A DNA stretch of 64,000 nucleotides from Halocynthiibacter sp. SDUM655004 (GTDB lineage: Bacteria > Pseudomonadota > Alphaproteobacteria > Rhodobacterales > Rhodobacteraceae), in contig NZ_JAPDUG010000002.1 in assembly GCF_026015885.1 (NCBI RefSeq), positions 744,001 to 808,000 on the forward strand. Direction: 5' to 3'. The translations under genes were made by a program, and so were the position numbers. Positions 51,450-61,220 of this stretch are shown piece by piece; positions within the stretch are counted from its first letter, which is position 1, and the number at the start of each line of letters is the position of its first letter. Below the pieces are notes generated by a model. The model ran no database searches and was not told the DNA's origin. It saw nothing but the letters and a program-made list of their open reading frames with translations.

Positions 51450-51783
51450 TCCCGTATTGTCCGACTGGCTGTTCGGCCCACGATCTAGCGCGCTAGCTTG
51501 CAAGTGCCTATCTTGCTGCGTCCAGCGCTTGTTCAGGTCGAACAAAAATCGCCACCAAAACGCGGTATGGTCATTCGTAAACCGTGTTTTCCCTGAACTA
51601 AGAGATCTGTTTGAGCATAACAGCAAGTCACAGGTCCCCCGAAAAATCTGGTATCAACCAGAAAAGGTTTATTGTTGGGCAAAATGTGCCCTACAATTAA
51701 AATAAGTTGTTCGAATGGGTGACCTAATCTCACTCCAATCAGAAATGACAATTAGATTCGAGATGGGCAGTCGCGACACAAAC
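51450..51783. other. Intergenic region upstream of the NodT-type gene
   Basis: No gene recognised; open frames here are short and on both strands. A 12-base palindrome CTAGCGCGCTAG lies near 51485. The promoter of the downstream lipoprotein gene should be in this stretch. Confidence 0.35.
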
Positions 51784-53145
51784 ATGGACAGAAGAACCGC
51801 TCTGGTCGGCCTTGGGTCGCTATTGTTAACCGGCTGTGCCGCTGGCGAAGATTTTACTCCGCCAACGATGAAGTTATCAGATAGTTTCACTGGAAAATCG
51901 GCAGAACCTGTTCGAAAGAATGATGCCAAATGGTGGCAGGCATTCAACGACCCCGTTATCAATCGGCTCGTTGAACAGGGTCTTCAGCAAAACCTAGACG
52001 TAAAACGCTACGCAGCACGAATTCAGCAATCCCAAGGGGTCGTTGATGGTGCGGGCTATCCTATTTCGGGAAATGCAAGAGTAGCGGAGTCCAAGATCGA
52101 CGCCGGAGGAGGAAACCCCACTGTACGCACCGGTTTTGTAAGAACTGAAGCATCTTGGAAGATTGATTTATTTGGGAGATTGAAACGTGAGCGCGAGGCG
52201 GCATTCGCACGTTTGGACGCCGCATATGCTGAACTTGATGTTTGGAAGCTCTTGTTCGTCGAAGAGGTTGTCGCAGCATATATCGACCTTCGCTATGCAC
52301 AAGAGCTACTGCGCATACAGATCAGGGTCTTGGACACTCGCCAATCAACATTAGATACCACTTTGAAGCTCGCTGACGAAGGGAATGCAACTGACCTCGA
52401 AGTCGCGCAGTCAAGGTCTCTCGTGCTTTCGACCCAATCTAACATTCCTGAAGCACGAATTGAGTTCGTAAAGAGAATAAATCGAATTGTTGCGTTGGTT
52501 GGCACGACCGAACTTGCGAACAGAAAAGACCTTGATGTCAAAGCCCCACAGCCAGTCGCCAAATCGCATATCGTCTCGACTGGTGTTCCCGCGGACCTAT
52601 TGCGAAATAGACCGGATATCGTTCGCGCGGAGCAGCGTTTAGCTGAATCTGTTGCGCTTCTTGGCGTTTCGAAAGCAGACCTTTATCCGCAACTGGTATT
52701 GACTGGAAACGTCAATGTGAATGTCAGCGGTGCGGAAGTTTTGCCGGGCGCTGGTTTTTTGAGGTTGGGGCTTGATCTCCCTATTTTTGACTTGCCTGTC
52801 CGGAAGGCAAGAATTGAAACAGCCAAAGGTCTAATTGCGGAACGGCAGGCGGATTGGGAAAAGGAGGTTGTCCTTGCGGTCGAAGAGGTGCGAAATGCGA
52901 TTTTCGGCCTTTCACAACACCAGATCGCGGTCGAGGCGTCCAAGGAAGCCGTTATTGCCTCCAGAGAAGTTCTTAGCATTGCCCAAAGACGCTTTGCAGA
53001 AGGTTCGGTTTCGTTTCTTCAAGTGCTGGATGCAGAGCGTTCGCTTCTCAACAACGAGAACGCATACGCGCTTGATGTTCGAAATCAAGCGCGTGATTTT
53101 GTAGACCTAAATGTTGGCCTTGGCGGAAGTTTTGCTCAGACTTGA
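51784..53145 (+). CDS. NodT/CusC-type outer-membrane efflux lipoprotein
   Basis: The 453-residue protein has a lipoprotein signal, MDRRTALVGLGSLLLTGCAA, with lipobox LLTGC. Two TolC-like repeats of the RND efflux outer-membrane factor family follow: KWWQAFNDPVINRLVEQGL, VRTEASWKIDLFGRLKRERE, LLRNRPDIVRAEQRLAES, LRLGLDLPIFDL and RRFAEGSVSFLQVLDAERSL. The start is uncertain: the frame is open to 51715 with more ATGs, and none has a strong ribosome binding site; 51784 gives the best lipoprotein signal. No RND pump or fusion protein gene is adjacent, so it may serve a partner encoded elsewhere. Confidence 0.88.
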   Translation: MDRRTALVGLGSLLLTGCAAGEDFTPPTMKLSDSFTGKSAEPVRKNDAKWWQAFNDPVINRLVEQGLQQNLDVKRYAARIQQSQGVVDGAGYPISGNARVAESKIDAGGGNPTVRTGFVRTEASWKIDLFGRLKREREAAFARLDAAYAELDVWKLLFVEEVVAAYIDLRYAQELLRIQIRVLDTRQSTLDTTLKLADEGNATDLEVAQSRSLVLSTQSNIPEARIEFVKRINRIVALVGTTELANRKDLDVKAPQPVAKSHIVSTGVPADLLRNRPDIVRAEQRLAESVALLGVSKADLYPQLVLTGNVNVNVSGAEVLPGAGFLRLGLDLPIFDLPVRKARIETAKGLIAERQADWEKEVVLAVEEVRNAIFGLSQHQIAVEASKEAVIASREVLSIAQRRFAEGSVSFLQVLDAERSLLNNENAYALDVRNQARDFVDLNVGLGGSFAQT

Positions 53146-53225
53146 TTCCGCTTCCCAAGTCAGTTTGGAAATGGCGCTGCTTGCATTATTCGCACCGTAA
53201 ACCGCGCCAATTAAGTTAGACAGAC

Positions 53226-53507
53226 TTAGCCAAGCAGGACGATTTCCGAAACACCTGCGCCACGACGAAGCTCGTGCACATGCGCCAATTCCGGATCTTC
53301 CGCCCACGCAATTGCCGCGTCTCGATCGGGAAAGCTCAATAGGACAGCGACATCGGGGAGCTCTGGGTATCCATCAAGCTTGGTGAACTGATTTGCAGAG
53401 CTTTCGACCTTGCCGCCATGCTTGGCAAGCGCCTCCCCTGCGAGATCGCGGTACTTCAAAAGCGACTCTTTGTTTGTGACCCTTAGGTTTGCATAAGCAT
53501 AAATCAT
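53226..53507 (-). CDS. DUF1330 family protein
   Basis: The 93-residue protein reads MIYAYANLRVTNKESLLKYR and has VLLSFPDRDAAIAWAEDPEL, the core of the DUF1330 family (dimeric alpha/beta barrel, related to ABM/EthD-type proteins). Function unknown. ATG 53507 has AAAGGA upstream; the longer frame to 53627 runs into the neighbour's promoter. It diverges from a LysR gene, which probably regulates it. Confidence 0.85.
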   Translation of the reverse strand: MIYAYANLRVTNKESLLKYRDLAGEALAKHGGKVESSANQFTKLDGYPELPDVAVLLSFPDRDAAIAWAEDPELAHVHELRRGAGVSEIVLLG

Positions 53508-53583
53508 AACGAAATCCTTTCTATTGTGCGTTAAGATTACGCTTTGACCGGACGCGAGAAAACGCGTGCCTATGCATGATATA

Positions 53584-53599
53584 TATGCGAAAACGCATA
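53584..53599. promoter_or_regulatory. Inverted repeat TATGCG-AAAA-CGCATA in the DUF1330/LysR gap
   Basis: A perfect 6-base inverted repeat around AAAA ends one base before the LysR ATG. A second GAGAAAACGCG lies at about 53555, and TATGCATGATATATATGC precedes it. In a divergent LysR gene pair this is a likely operator, and it would place the regulator under its own control. Confidence 0.5.
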
Positions 53600-53600
53600 C

Positions 53601-54473
53601 ATGAAGCTGAACTGGGACGATTATCAAACTGTTTTAATGTTGGTGCGCCATCAGTCGCTTTCGCGTGCTGGGCAGGAACTCGGCGTGAACTACACAACCA
53701 TTGCGCGGCGCATCAAACGCATCGAAGAAACACTCGGCACACTTCTGTTTGAGAAGACACCGGACGGCTATGTCCCTACGGCCGCAGCAGGGATTATTGC
53801 CGAAGGCGCTACAGAGATGGAACAGGTAAGCCTTAAACTTCAACGCAATCTTCTCGGCGCTGATCCAAAGCTAAGCGGTCCCCTGACAATTACGGCACCG
53901 CAACTGCTAATTGCTCATTTCCTTGCACCATTGCTTGCCCAGTTTAGCGAAGCCTATCCTTTGATCGAGCTGCGCATTCTGGCAACGAACAAGATTCTGG
54001 ACATGACCCGGCTTGAAGCTGATCTCGCTATCCGCATTAGCAACAGCCCAGGCGACACGCTCAAAGGGCGCCGGCTTCTCATTCAACAAACGGCGAGCTT
54101 TGCCAGTAGAAAATGGGCCGATAGAATCCGACATGCCCCAAGCGAAATGATCGACTGGATTGCCTATACCAAACACTCTGGGCTTCCGAACGACATTGAG
54201 CCAGAGTTCCCAAACAATCGAATAAAATTCCGCTTTAACGACATGGTCGCGATGGTCGGCGCGGCCCAGGCAGGATTGGGTGTCGTTCGACTGCCACTGT
54301 TCCTGGGGCGAGGAAGCGCGGAATTGGTACAAGTTCCGGTTCTGCCTCCGCGGCCCTACACTGATGTCTGGGTCGTCGGGCATGATGATGTCTGGAAAGC
54401 GTCAAAGCTGCGTGCGTTTCGGGATATGTTGGTCACCTATTGCAAAGAACATCGCGCTCTGTTCGTTGAGTAA
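53601..54473 (+). CDS. LysR-family transcriptional regulator
   Basis: The 290-residue protein has an N-terminal winged helix: LMLVRHQSLSRAGQELGVNY, TTIARRIKRIEETLGTLLFE. The effector-binding domain follows: GPLTITAPQLLIAHFLAPLL, DLAIRISNSPGDTLKGRRLL and MVGAAQAGLGVVRLPLFLG. No ribosome binding site precedes the ATG, and an inverted repeat abuts it, so the mRNA may be leaderless. It is divergent from DUF1330, its likely target. The effector is unknown. Confidence 0.92.
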   Translation: MKLNWDDYQTVLMLVRHQSLSRAGQELGVNYTTIARRIKRIEETLGTLLFEKTPDGYVPTAAAGIIAEGATEMEQVSLKLQRNLLGADPKLSGPLTITAPQLLIAHFLAPLLAQFSEAYPLIELRILATNKILDMTRLEADLAIRISNSPGDTLKGRRLLIQQTASFASRKWADRIRHAPSEMIDWIAYTKHSGLPNDIEPEFPNNRIKFRFNDMVAMVGAAQAGLGVVRLPLFLGRGSAELVQVPVLPPRPYTDVWVVGHDDVWKASKLRAFRDMLVTYCKEHRALFVE

Positions 54474-54791
54474 AACGCGCGGTATTGAGAACGTCAGAAA
54501 ATCGGCGAGATGAACTGGCAGTTTAAACCAGAGGCAGAAGCCCGTCTCCTTTCTTCGCACCACAAAAGGAGGTGGCATCAAACCTTGTTCCGTTCGGGGA
54601 AAACCAAGCTCTCTATCTTTCGCCGCTAGGCCCAATTGTCATTTGCTGCATATTTGTGAAAGTCTTCAGCGTGGATTGCTCGCTATTCACAAAACACAGA
54701 ATCCATGTGACTATTGGGTCAGATAATACATATTTGAGCTAATTTTATTTGCCACCAACTCTTGTACTTGAGCAATTTGGAGAACTTGAAT
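54474..54791. other. Intergenic region before the SLC13-type gene
   Basis: No gene seen. It holds the 3' flank of the LysR gene and the presumed promoter of the transporter. No clear terminator hairpin is evident. Confidence 0.35.
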
Positions 54792-56558
54792 TTGACCTAC
54801 GAACAGATCGCTTTATTCACTCTGTTCTTCTGTCTTTTCGGATTTCTCGTCTGGGGACGGTTTCGATACGATCTTGTTGCGTTCACCGCTCTTATGATCG
54901 CAGCAATAAGCGGGCTCGTGGAGCCTTCGCATGCATTCGAGGGGTTTGGGCATCCCGCCGTTGTTATTGTTGCGCTTGTTCTGATCGTTTCGCGCGGCAT
55001 GATCAATTCGGGCGCGGTGGAACTCATCGCCCGTTTGGTGATGAAACCGGACCGTTCTTTACCGCAGCATATTTCGATCATGGCGCTTGTGGGCGCTGCA
55101 CTGTCTGCGGTCATCAACAACGTCGCAGCGCTCGCGCTCCTTATGTCGCTCGACATTGACGCGGCGCGCAAGGCAAAGCGCGCTGTTTCCTTGAGTTTGA
55201 TGCCCCTATCCTTCGGCACAATCCTTGGCGGTATGATTACTCTGATCGGCACCCCGCCGAACATTGTGATCGCACAATACCGCGCCGACGCTCTGGGCGA
55301 AGCCTTTGGCATGTTTGATTTCACACCCGTTGGTCTTGTTGTTGCGATTGTCGGTATTGCCTATGTCGCGCTCATCGGTTGGCGTTTTATTCCTGAGCGT
55401 CCGGATGTGCTTTCGAAGCAAGGTGACGGCGGATTATACGTCGCAGAGGCACGCGTAAAAGAAGGTTCAAAATCAATCGGCTTAACCGTCGCGGAGCTTT
55501 ATCCCAAAGCACAGGACAGTGATGTAACTATTCTCGGGCTTGTACGTGGGGGCAAGCGCTTGCCCGGCTTCTCAAGAACAAGGGAGCTTCGCAAAGGTGA
55601 TTTCCTCGTCATTGAGGGCGATCCGAAGAAATTCGAGACCTTTCTTGGTGCCGCTGACCTTGATGTCGTTGGCACCGAGAAGCACGTGGGCCTAAGCAGT
55701 GGTTCACTAAGCCTTGTCGAAGCGATTGTGCCAGACGGGGCCAAGATTGTTGGGCGAAACACAATGGATCTCCGCCTCATGGGGCGGCAAGGCGTAACGC
55801 TTGTTGGCGTTTCGCGCGAGGGGAAACGATTTCGCGATCGCGTACGGAAGCTGGAAATAAAAGCAGGCGATCTGCTTTTGCTGATTGGGCCGGATGAGCG
55901 ATTAAACTCCGCGTGCAATTGGCTTGGTGTCCTCCCGCTTGAGAACCGCAAAACAGAAGTCATTCAGCGCTCAAAAGCAATCGCAGCAATAACCATATTC
56001 GGCTTGGCGATTGCGCTCTCTGTCTTTGGCGTCACGTCGCTCGCTGTCACACTCGGCATTTGTGTGATTGCCTATATCGGCCTTGATCTAGTCGGGGGCG
56101 AGGATTTCTATGAATTGGTAGAGTGGAAAGTCATTGTGTTACTTGCCTCTCTTATTCCCTTAAGCGCCGCGTTAGAAGAGTCAGGCGGCAGCCAACTCAT
56201 TGCCGATCAGATCGTCGGCCAGATGCAAGTCTTCCCATCATGGGCAATCCTCGCCGTTTTGATGATCGTAACAATGACCCTTTCCGACTTCCTGAACAAC
56301 GTTGCAACCGCGTTGATCGCAGCCCCAATCGCGGTTTCTGTTGCGCAATCTATTAACGCAAGCCCAGACCCGTTCCTGATGGGGGTTGCGGTGGCCTCTT
56401 CCTGCGCATTCCTTACGCCGATCGGGCACAAGAACAACACGATTATTCTTGGACCCGGCAACTATAGGTTCGGTGATTACTGGCGGATGGGCTTGTTGCT
56501 TGAGGTAATCGTTATTCTCGTTGCGGTTCCGGCGATCATGTTCTTCTGGCCACTTTAG
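54792..56558 (+). CDS. SLC13-type (DASS) permease with TrkA-C domains
   Basis: The 588-residue protein has membrane helices about 5-200 (for example FGHPAVVIVALVLIVSRGMI and AALSAVINNVAALALLMSLD) and 400-588 (SDFLNNVATALIAAPIAVSV). Between them are two cytosolic TrkA-C (RCK_C) domains, such as GLTVAELYPKAQDSDVTILG and LEIKAGDLLLLIGPDERL. The paired SNNVAA/LNNVAT and GTPPN segments match SLC13/ArsB-like permeases. The substrate (sulfate, dicarboxylate or other anion) cannot be predicted. TTG 54792 is chosen for the GGAG 9 bases upstream; several in-frame TTGs to 54762 are alternatives. Confidence 0.88.
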   Translation: MTYEQIALFTLFFCLFGFLVWGRFRYDLVAFTALMIAAISGLVEPSHAFEGFGHPAVVIVALVLIVSRGMINSGAVELIARLVMKPDRSLPQHISIMALVGAALSAVINNVAALALLMSLDIDAARKAKRAVSLSLMPLSFGTILGGMITLIGTPPNIVIAQYRADALGEAFGMFDFTPVGLVVAIVGIAYVALIGWRFIPERPDVLSKQGDGGLYVAEARVKEGSKSIGLTVAELYPKAQDSDVTILGLVRGGKRLPGFSRTRELRKGDFLVIEGDPKKFETFLGAADLDVVGTEKHVGLSSGSLSLVEAIVPDGAKIVGRNTMDLRLMGRQGVTLVGVSREGKRFRDRVRKLEIKAGDLLLLIGPDERLNSACNWLGVLPLENRKTEVIQRSKAIAAITIFGLAIALSVFGVTSLAVTLGICVIAYIGLDLVGGEDFYELVEWKVIVLLASLIPLSAALEESGGSQLIADQIVGQMQVFPSWAILAVLMIVTMTLSDFLNNVATALIAAPIAVSVAQSINASPDPFLMGVAVASSCAFLTPIGHKNNTIILGPGNYRFGDYWRMGLLLEVIVILVAVPAIMFFWPL

Positions 56559-56698
56559 AAATTTGGCCCAAAGTTCATTACGCCTTGTTTTCTAGTTTAC
56601 CGCGCCGGTTCAAACGCAAAATTTCCCTCAAACTTACTTTCAATTTGCGCATTTGCCTTGACGGCCAAAATCCAATGAAATAGTTGATCACTTGTTAC

Positions 56699-56772
<74 letters not shown>

Positions 56773-56939
56773 ACCTCCCCACCCTGTAAATTTACCCTGT
56801 ATTGCGCGCCGTTTGCACAACGTTGATTGCGCTGTAAGGTGACTGTTCGCGCCAAACTTATGACCGTGACGACATAGCGCTTGTTGCGCTCGCGCTGGCG
56901 GATTATGTGAGGGGAACGCCAGACTATCGGAGAACACGC

Positions 56940-58721
56940 ATGGCTCAAGTTGAAGAAGAGCGCGCAAAGTCCAAAAAGATAAAGGCACTCACTGGCCTTT
57001 TGCCCTTTGTTCGCCCTTACTATGGGCTCGTAACGCTTGCCGCGCTTGCGCTTGTCCTTACTGCCGCAACCTCACTTGTTTTGCCAGCAGCAGTGGGGCG
57101 CGTCATTGACGAGTTCGAACGAGACAACGGCGCACTCGTTGATAGCTACTTTGCGGCTGCTCTCGCAGTTGCGTGGATTCTCGCGATTGGTACGGGCTTG
57201 CGCTATTACCTCGTAACGCGCCTTGGCGAACGCATTGTGACCGACATTCGTAAAGCTGTTTTTGCGCGCGTGATTGGCATGAGCCCGCAGTTCTACGAGA
57301 AGATTATGACCGGCGAAGTCCTAAGCCGGATCACGACCGACACAACGCTTATTCTCTCGGTCATTGGCAGTTCGGTTTCTGTTGCGCTTCGAAACTTCCT
57401 AATCCTGATCGGCGGTATGGTCCTGATGATCCTTGCGAGCCCGAAGCTTGCCGGTTTTGTTTTGTTGAGCGTACCGCTCGTGATTGTTCCGATTGTTGTC
57501 CTTGGTCGGCGCCTTCGAACGCTGAGCCGCGAGAACCAAGACTGGATCGCGAATTCCTCCGGTAACGCGAGCGAAGCGCTTTCATCAGTTCAAACTGTAC
57601 AAGCCTTTACCCACGAGGCAATCTCCGCAAAGACCTTCGCCGATGTCTCAGAAAAATCCTATCTGGTCGCACTAAGACGGATCAAAACCCGCGCGATTAT
57701 GACGATTCTGGTGATCCTTTTGATCTTCTCAGGTGTTGTCGGGGTGCTTTGGGTTGGTGTCCAAAGTGTACGTTCCGAAGCGCTCACGCCGGGCGAACTT
57801 GTTGAATTTCTAATCTACGCGATCATGGTTGCCGGCGCCGTTGGCGCTCTGTCTGAAATTTGGGGAGAGCTGCAACGCGCAGCGGGCGCAACAGAACGAC
57901 TTGTCGAGTTGCTAAACGCCACCGATGCGATCGAAGATCCGAACCAGCCCAAGCCCCTTCCCCGCCCTGTTCGCGGCGAGATCCTGTTTGACGACGTTAC
58001 ATTCCATTACCCTGCCCGCCCCGATATCGCAGCCCTAAAGGGCGCAAACCTATCCATCAAACCAGGCGAGACAGTTGCGCTGGTTGGGCCATCCGGCGCG
58101 GGGAAGTCAACCGTCATCCAGCTTTTGCAACGGTTCTATGATCCAACCAGCGGCACGGTTCAGATTGATGGGTATAACCTCAAAGATTTGCAACGTACTG
58201 ACTTTCGCGAAGCTATCGCGCTTGTGCCGCAGGACCCGATCATCTTTGGCACCACAGCACGCGAGAACATTCGTTTCGGACGCCCAGATGCAACCGATGC
58301 AGAAGTCGAAGCCGCGGCCAAAGCGGCCGCAGCGCATGAGTTTTTGTCAGCACTACCCGATGGGTACGACAGCCAAGTTGGCGAGCGTGGCGTGATGCTC
58401 TCTGGTGGCCAAAAGCAACGGATCGCCATTGCCCGCGCCATCCTTCGAGACGCACCGATTCTGCTGTTGGACGAAGCTACAAGTGCGCTTGATGCCGAAA
58501 GCGAACGACTTGTGCAGGCTGCTGTTGAAGACATGGCAAAGGGCCGAACCACTCTGATCGTTGCGCATCGCCTTGCGACTGTGAAAAAGGCTGATCGGAT
58601 CTTGGTATTTGATGGCGGCGAAATTGTTGCAGAAGGCACCCATGACGCCCTTGTTGCACAGGGTGGCCTCTATGCACGTTTGGCGCGCCTTCAATTCACT
58701 GACGGCGTTGCCGCAGAATAA
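56940..58721 (+). CDS. ABC exporter half-transporter (MsbA/multidrug type)
   Basis: The 593-residue protein has a six-helix membrane domain at about 25-325 (for example LVTLAALALVLTAATSLVLP and FLILIGGMVLMILASPKLAG). The ATPase has Walker A GPSGAGKST, Q-loop ALVPQDP, signature MLSGGQKQRI, Walker B ILLLDEAT and switch VAHRL. It should act as a homodimer exporting a lipid or drug. ATG 56940 has GGAG 7 bases upstream; the open frame reaches 56907. It precedes an acyl-CoA synthetase on the same strand by 99 bases, so a lipid-linked role is possible. Confidence 0.93.
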   Translation: MAQVEEERAKSKKIKALTGLLPFVRPYYGLVTLAALALVLTAATSLVLPAAVGRVIDEFERDNGALVDSYFAAALAVAWILAIGTGLRYYLVTRLGERIVTDIRKAVFARVIGMSPQFYEKIMTGEVLSRITTDTTLILSVIGSSVSVALRNFLILIGGMVLMILASPKLAGFVLLSVPLVIVPIVVLGRRLRTLSRENQDWIANSSGNASEALSSVQTVQAFTHEAISAKTFADVSEKSYLVALRRIKTRAIMTILVILLIFSGVVGVLWVGVQSVRSEALTPGELVEFLIYAIMVAGAVGALSEIWGELQRAAGATERLVELLNATDAIEDPNQPKPLPRPVRGEILFDDVTFHYPARPDIAALKGANLSIKPGETVALVGPSGAGKSTVIQLLQRFYDPTSGTVQIDGYNLKDLQRTDFREAIALVPQDPIIFGTTARENIRFGRPDATDAEVEAAAKAAAAHEFLSALPDGYDSQVGERGVMLSGGQKQRIAIARAILRDAPILLLDEATSALDAESERLVQAAVEDMAKGRTTLIVAHRLATVKKADRILVFDGGEIVAEGTHDALVAQGGLYARLARLQFTDGVAAE

Positions 58722-58820
58722 TCTTGGCGGTTTCGCAACGTAAAACTTGCGCATCCACCGCAGTATCCGCATGTTTTCTCAAAGGCTAAATCACGCTTTT
58801 GTCGAATTGGGAGGACAAGC

Positions 58821-60722
58821 ATGAGCAAATTTGCGTCGCGCAAAGACATCGAAACCATCGAAGCGGAAGCGGAATGGGAAGATCGGGATGTCGCGAAGAC
58901 CATGTATGAATTCGTTGCGGCGGCTGCAAACAAACATGGCGACCGCAACGCCTTTTCGTTCCAGCTCATGTCTGGCCCTCAAGACCCTGCAGAGACGCTC
59001 ACGTGGAATGATCTGCGCGGAAAATCTGTACAAGCCGCAAATATGTTTCGCGCGCTCGGCGTCGGTGAAAACGACGTTGTTGCCTATCTAATGCCCAATG
59101 CAACCGAAACGGTTGTGACCCTGCTCGGCGGAATGATTGCTGGCATTTCCAACCCGATTAATCCGCTGCTGGAAGCGGAGCAAATTGGCTCTATCCTCCG
59201 CGAAACCAACGCGAAGGTTCTTGTAACGCTCAAATCTTTCCCTAAGACCGAAGTCGCTCAAAAAGCGGCCGAAGCCGTTAAACTTGCGCCGAATGTTGAA
59301 ACCGTTCTTGAAGTCGACTTGGTGCGGTATCTTACCCCACCAAAAAGCTGGCTCGCGCGGCTAGTACGCCCGAAAAATCCTGTTTCGCACAAAGCTCGTG
59401 TTTTGAATTTCAATACCGAACTCGCGAAACACCCGTCCGACAAACTCGCGTTTGAAGACAGCAAAGTAGACCGCGTTGCCGCCTATTTCCATACGGGTGG
59501 CACAACGGGTATGCCAAAGGTCGCGCAGCACAAATATTCCGGCATGATCTACAACGGCTGGCTTGGGGAGCGGTTGCTGTTTACGCATGAGGATGTGGTG
59601 ATTTGTCCGCTGCCTTTGTTCCATGTGTTCGCTGTCCATCCTATCTTAATGTCAACGATCGCCTCTGGTGCCCATGTTGTTTTCCCAACTCCTGCGGGCT
59701 ACCGCGGAGAAGGCGTATTCGACAATTTCTGGAAGCTCGTGGAACGCTGGCAGGTCACATTCATGATCACCGTTCCAACGGCTATTTCAGCACTGATGCA
59801 GCGCCCAGTTGATGCGGACATCTCAACACTTCGGACGGCGTTTTCCGGTTCCGCCCCGCTTCCGGTTGAACTCTACCGCCGATTTGAAGAGGCAAGCGGT
59901 GTTACCATCGTTGAGGGATATGGCCTTACAGAAGCAACCTGTCTGGTGTCGTGCAACCCACCATCCGGTGAAAAGAAAATCGGCTCGGTCGGCATTCCGT
60001 TCCCGCACACCGAAGTTAAAATCCTTCAGGCAACCCCAGACGGCCCCGTTGAGGCTCCGCAAGACGAAGTTGGCGAAATCTGCCTCTACAATCCAGGCGT
60101 CAACCCAGGCTCGACCTATACCGAAGCCGACAAAAACCACGACCTCTTCCATCACGATATCTATCTTCGCACAGGCGACCTTGGGCGATTGGATGAAGAT
60201 GGTTACCTCTGGATCACTGGTCGTGCAAAAGACCTCATCATCCGTGGTGGTCACAATATCGACCCTGCCGAAATCGAGGAAGCACTGTCAGGTCACCCTG
60301 CTGTTGGGTTCGTGGGTGCGATTGGTCAGCCTGACGCGCACTCTGGCGAAATCCCCTGCGCCTACGTCGAGCTTGTCGAAGACGCTTCTGTATCGACCGA
60401 GGAACTTCTCGAATATTGCAAGACGCACGTACATGAGCGTGCTGCTTGGCCGAAATATATCGAGATCATCGACGAACTTCCCAAAACCGCCGTGGGCAAA
60501 GTATTCAAACCGGACCTGCGCAAAATGGCGATCAAGCGCATCTATGACGCAGCCTTGTCTAAGGCCAAGGTTAACGCAAAGGTCGTCGAAGTTATTGAAA
60601 GCAAGAAGCGTGGGTTGGTCGCTCAGATCACATCAAAAACCGACGCAACAGAAACCGACATCAGCAAAGCCCTATCGATGTACACACGCCCTTGGGAATG
60701 GTTCGTCGAAGACGAAAGCTGA
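58821..60722 (+). CDS. Acyl-CoA synthetase (AMP-forming)
   Basis: The 633-residue protein has the ANL adenylation motifs: P-loop YFHTGGTTGMPK (about 227), VEGYGLTEAT, YLRTGDLGRLDEDGYLWITG, RAKDLIIRGGHNIDPAEIEE and the catalytic Lys in PKTAVGKVFKPDL. It activates a carboxylic acid to acyl-AMP and then acyl-CoA. The substrate is not predictable; length and motif style fit the fatty or medium-chain type. GGGAGG precedes the ATG. A strong hairpin follows the stop. Confidence 0.93.
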   Translation: MSKFASRKDIETIEAEAEWEDRDVAKTMYEFVAAAANKHGDRNAFSFQLMSGPQDPAETLTWNDLRGKSVQAANMFRALGVGENDVVAYLMPNATETVVTLLGGMIAGISNPINPLLEAEQIGSILRETNAKVLVTLKSFPKTEVAQKAAEAVKLAPNVETVLEVDLVRYLTPPKSWLARLVRPKNPVSHKARVLNFNTELAKHPSDKLAFEDSKVDRVAAYFHTGGTTGMPKVAQHKYSGMIYNGWLGERLLFTHEDVVICPLPLFHVFAVHPILMSTIASGAHVVFPTPAGYRGEGVFDNFWKLVERWQVTFMITVPTAISALMQRPVDADISTLRTAFSGSAPLPVELYRRFEEASGVTIVEGYGLTEATCLVSCNPPSGEKKIGSVGIPFPHTEVKILQATPDGPVEAPQDEVGEICLYNPGVNPGSTYTEADKNHDLFHHDIYLRTGDLGRLDEDGYLWITGRAKDLIIRGGHNIDPAEIEEALSGHPAVGFVGAIGQPDAHSGEIPCAYVELVEDASVSTEELLEYCKTHVHERAAWPKYIEIIDELPKTAVGKVFKPDLRKMAIKRIYDAALSKAKVNAKVVEVIESKKRGLVAQITSKTDATETDISKALSMYTRPWEWFVEDES

Positions 60723-60732
60723 TCGTGGAAGC

Positions 60733-61080
60733 CTAGCCCTGATCTTTACCGAGAAAATGATGGAGTGCTCCGAGTTGTTCGGAGCACTCCTGCCTTTTGA
60801 GCCTGTAAATGATGGATTTTCCGGACCTGCGGCATTGAACCAAGCCATCATTTCGAAGCCGCGAAAGCTGCTGCGATACCGCCGCCTGTCGCACTCCGAG
60901 TAGAGCTTCAAGTTCGCCCACGGTTTTCTCGCCCGAAGACAAGTGGCACAAAATCTGAAGCCGCCCTTCATGACTGATAGACTTGAGGAACCGCGAGATT
61001 GCAGGAATCTCGTTTTCAAAGCTAACCTGCCCATTAGCCTTTGCTTCTTCAACCTTCAGGTGCCGTTCGTGAGTGCCCAT
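60733..61080 (-). CDS. ArsR-family transcriptional regulator
   Basis: The 115-residue protein has the ArsR winged helix: AISRFLKSISHEGRLQILCH, EKTVGELEALLGVRQAAVSQ, QLSRLRNDGLVQCRRSGKSI, then YRL. Cys residues sit in ILCHL (helix 2) and VQCRRSG (wing). Thiol-sensing members such as BigR/SqrR also use a Cys in the first position, but the second does not clearly match, so redox sensing is only a guess. It converges with the acyl-CoA synthetase, and its last codons overlap a terminator-like palindrome. Confidence 0.88.
   Translation of the reverse strand: MGTHERHLKVEEAKANGQVSFENEIPAISRFLKSISHEGRLQILCHLSSGEKTVGELEALLGVRQAAVSQQLSRLRNDGLVQCRRSGKSIIYRLKRQECSEQLGALHHFLGKDQG
60762..60790 (+). terminator. 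Strong hairpin between acyl-CoA synthetase and arsR
   Basis: GGAGTGCTCCGA (60762-60773) is the exact reverse complement of TCGGAGCACTCC (60779-60790), giving a 12-base stem with a 5-base loop. TGCCTTTT follows on the plus strand. It lies 40 bases after the synthetase stop and inside the last codons of the convergent arsR gene, so it encodes part of that protein too. Confidence 0.65.
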
Positions 61081-61220
61081 ACGAAATATCCATTTTACAA
61101 GAATACTCTCATATCAATTGCGCGACGAACGGAAGGGTAGTCATTTACCGCACAGTGAAAGAACGGTTTTTCGCCCAAAACATCGCAGCGATGGGCAAAA
61201 AATGGCGCATGACCCAACGT

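Noticed and set aside
59809..60903. 364-codon open frame on the plus strand
   Set aside because: It lies within the acyl-CoA synthetase gene in another frame; the synthetase frame has all catalytic motifs, and this one is a basic low-quality shadow.
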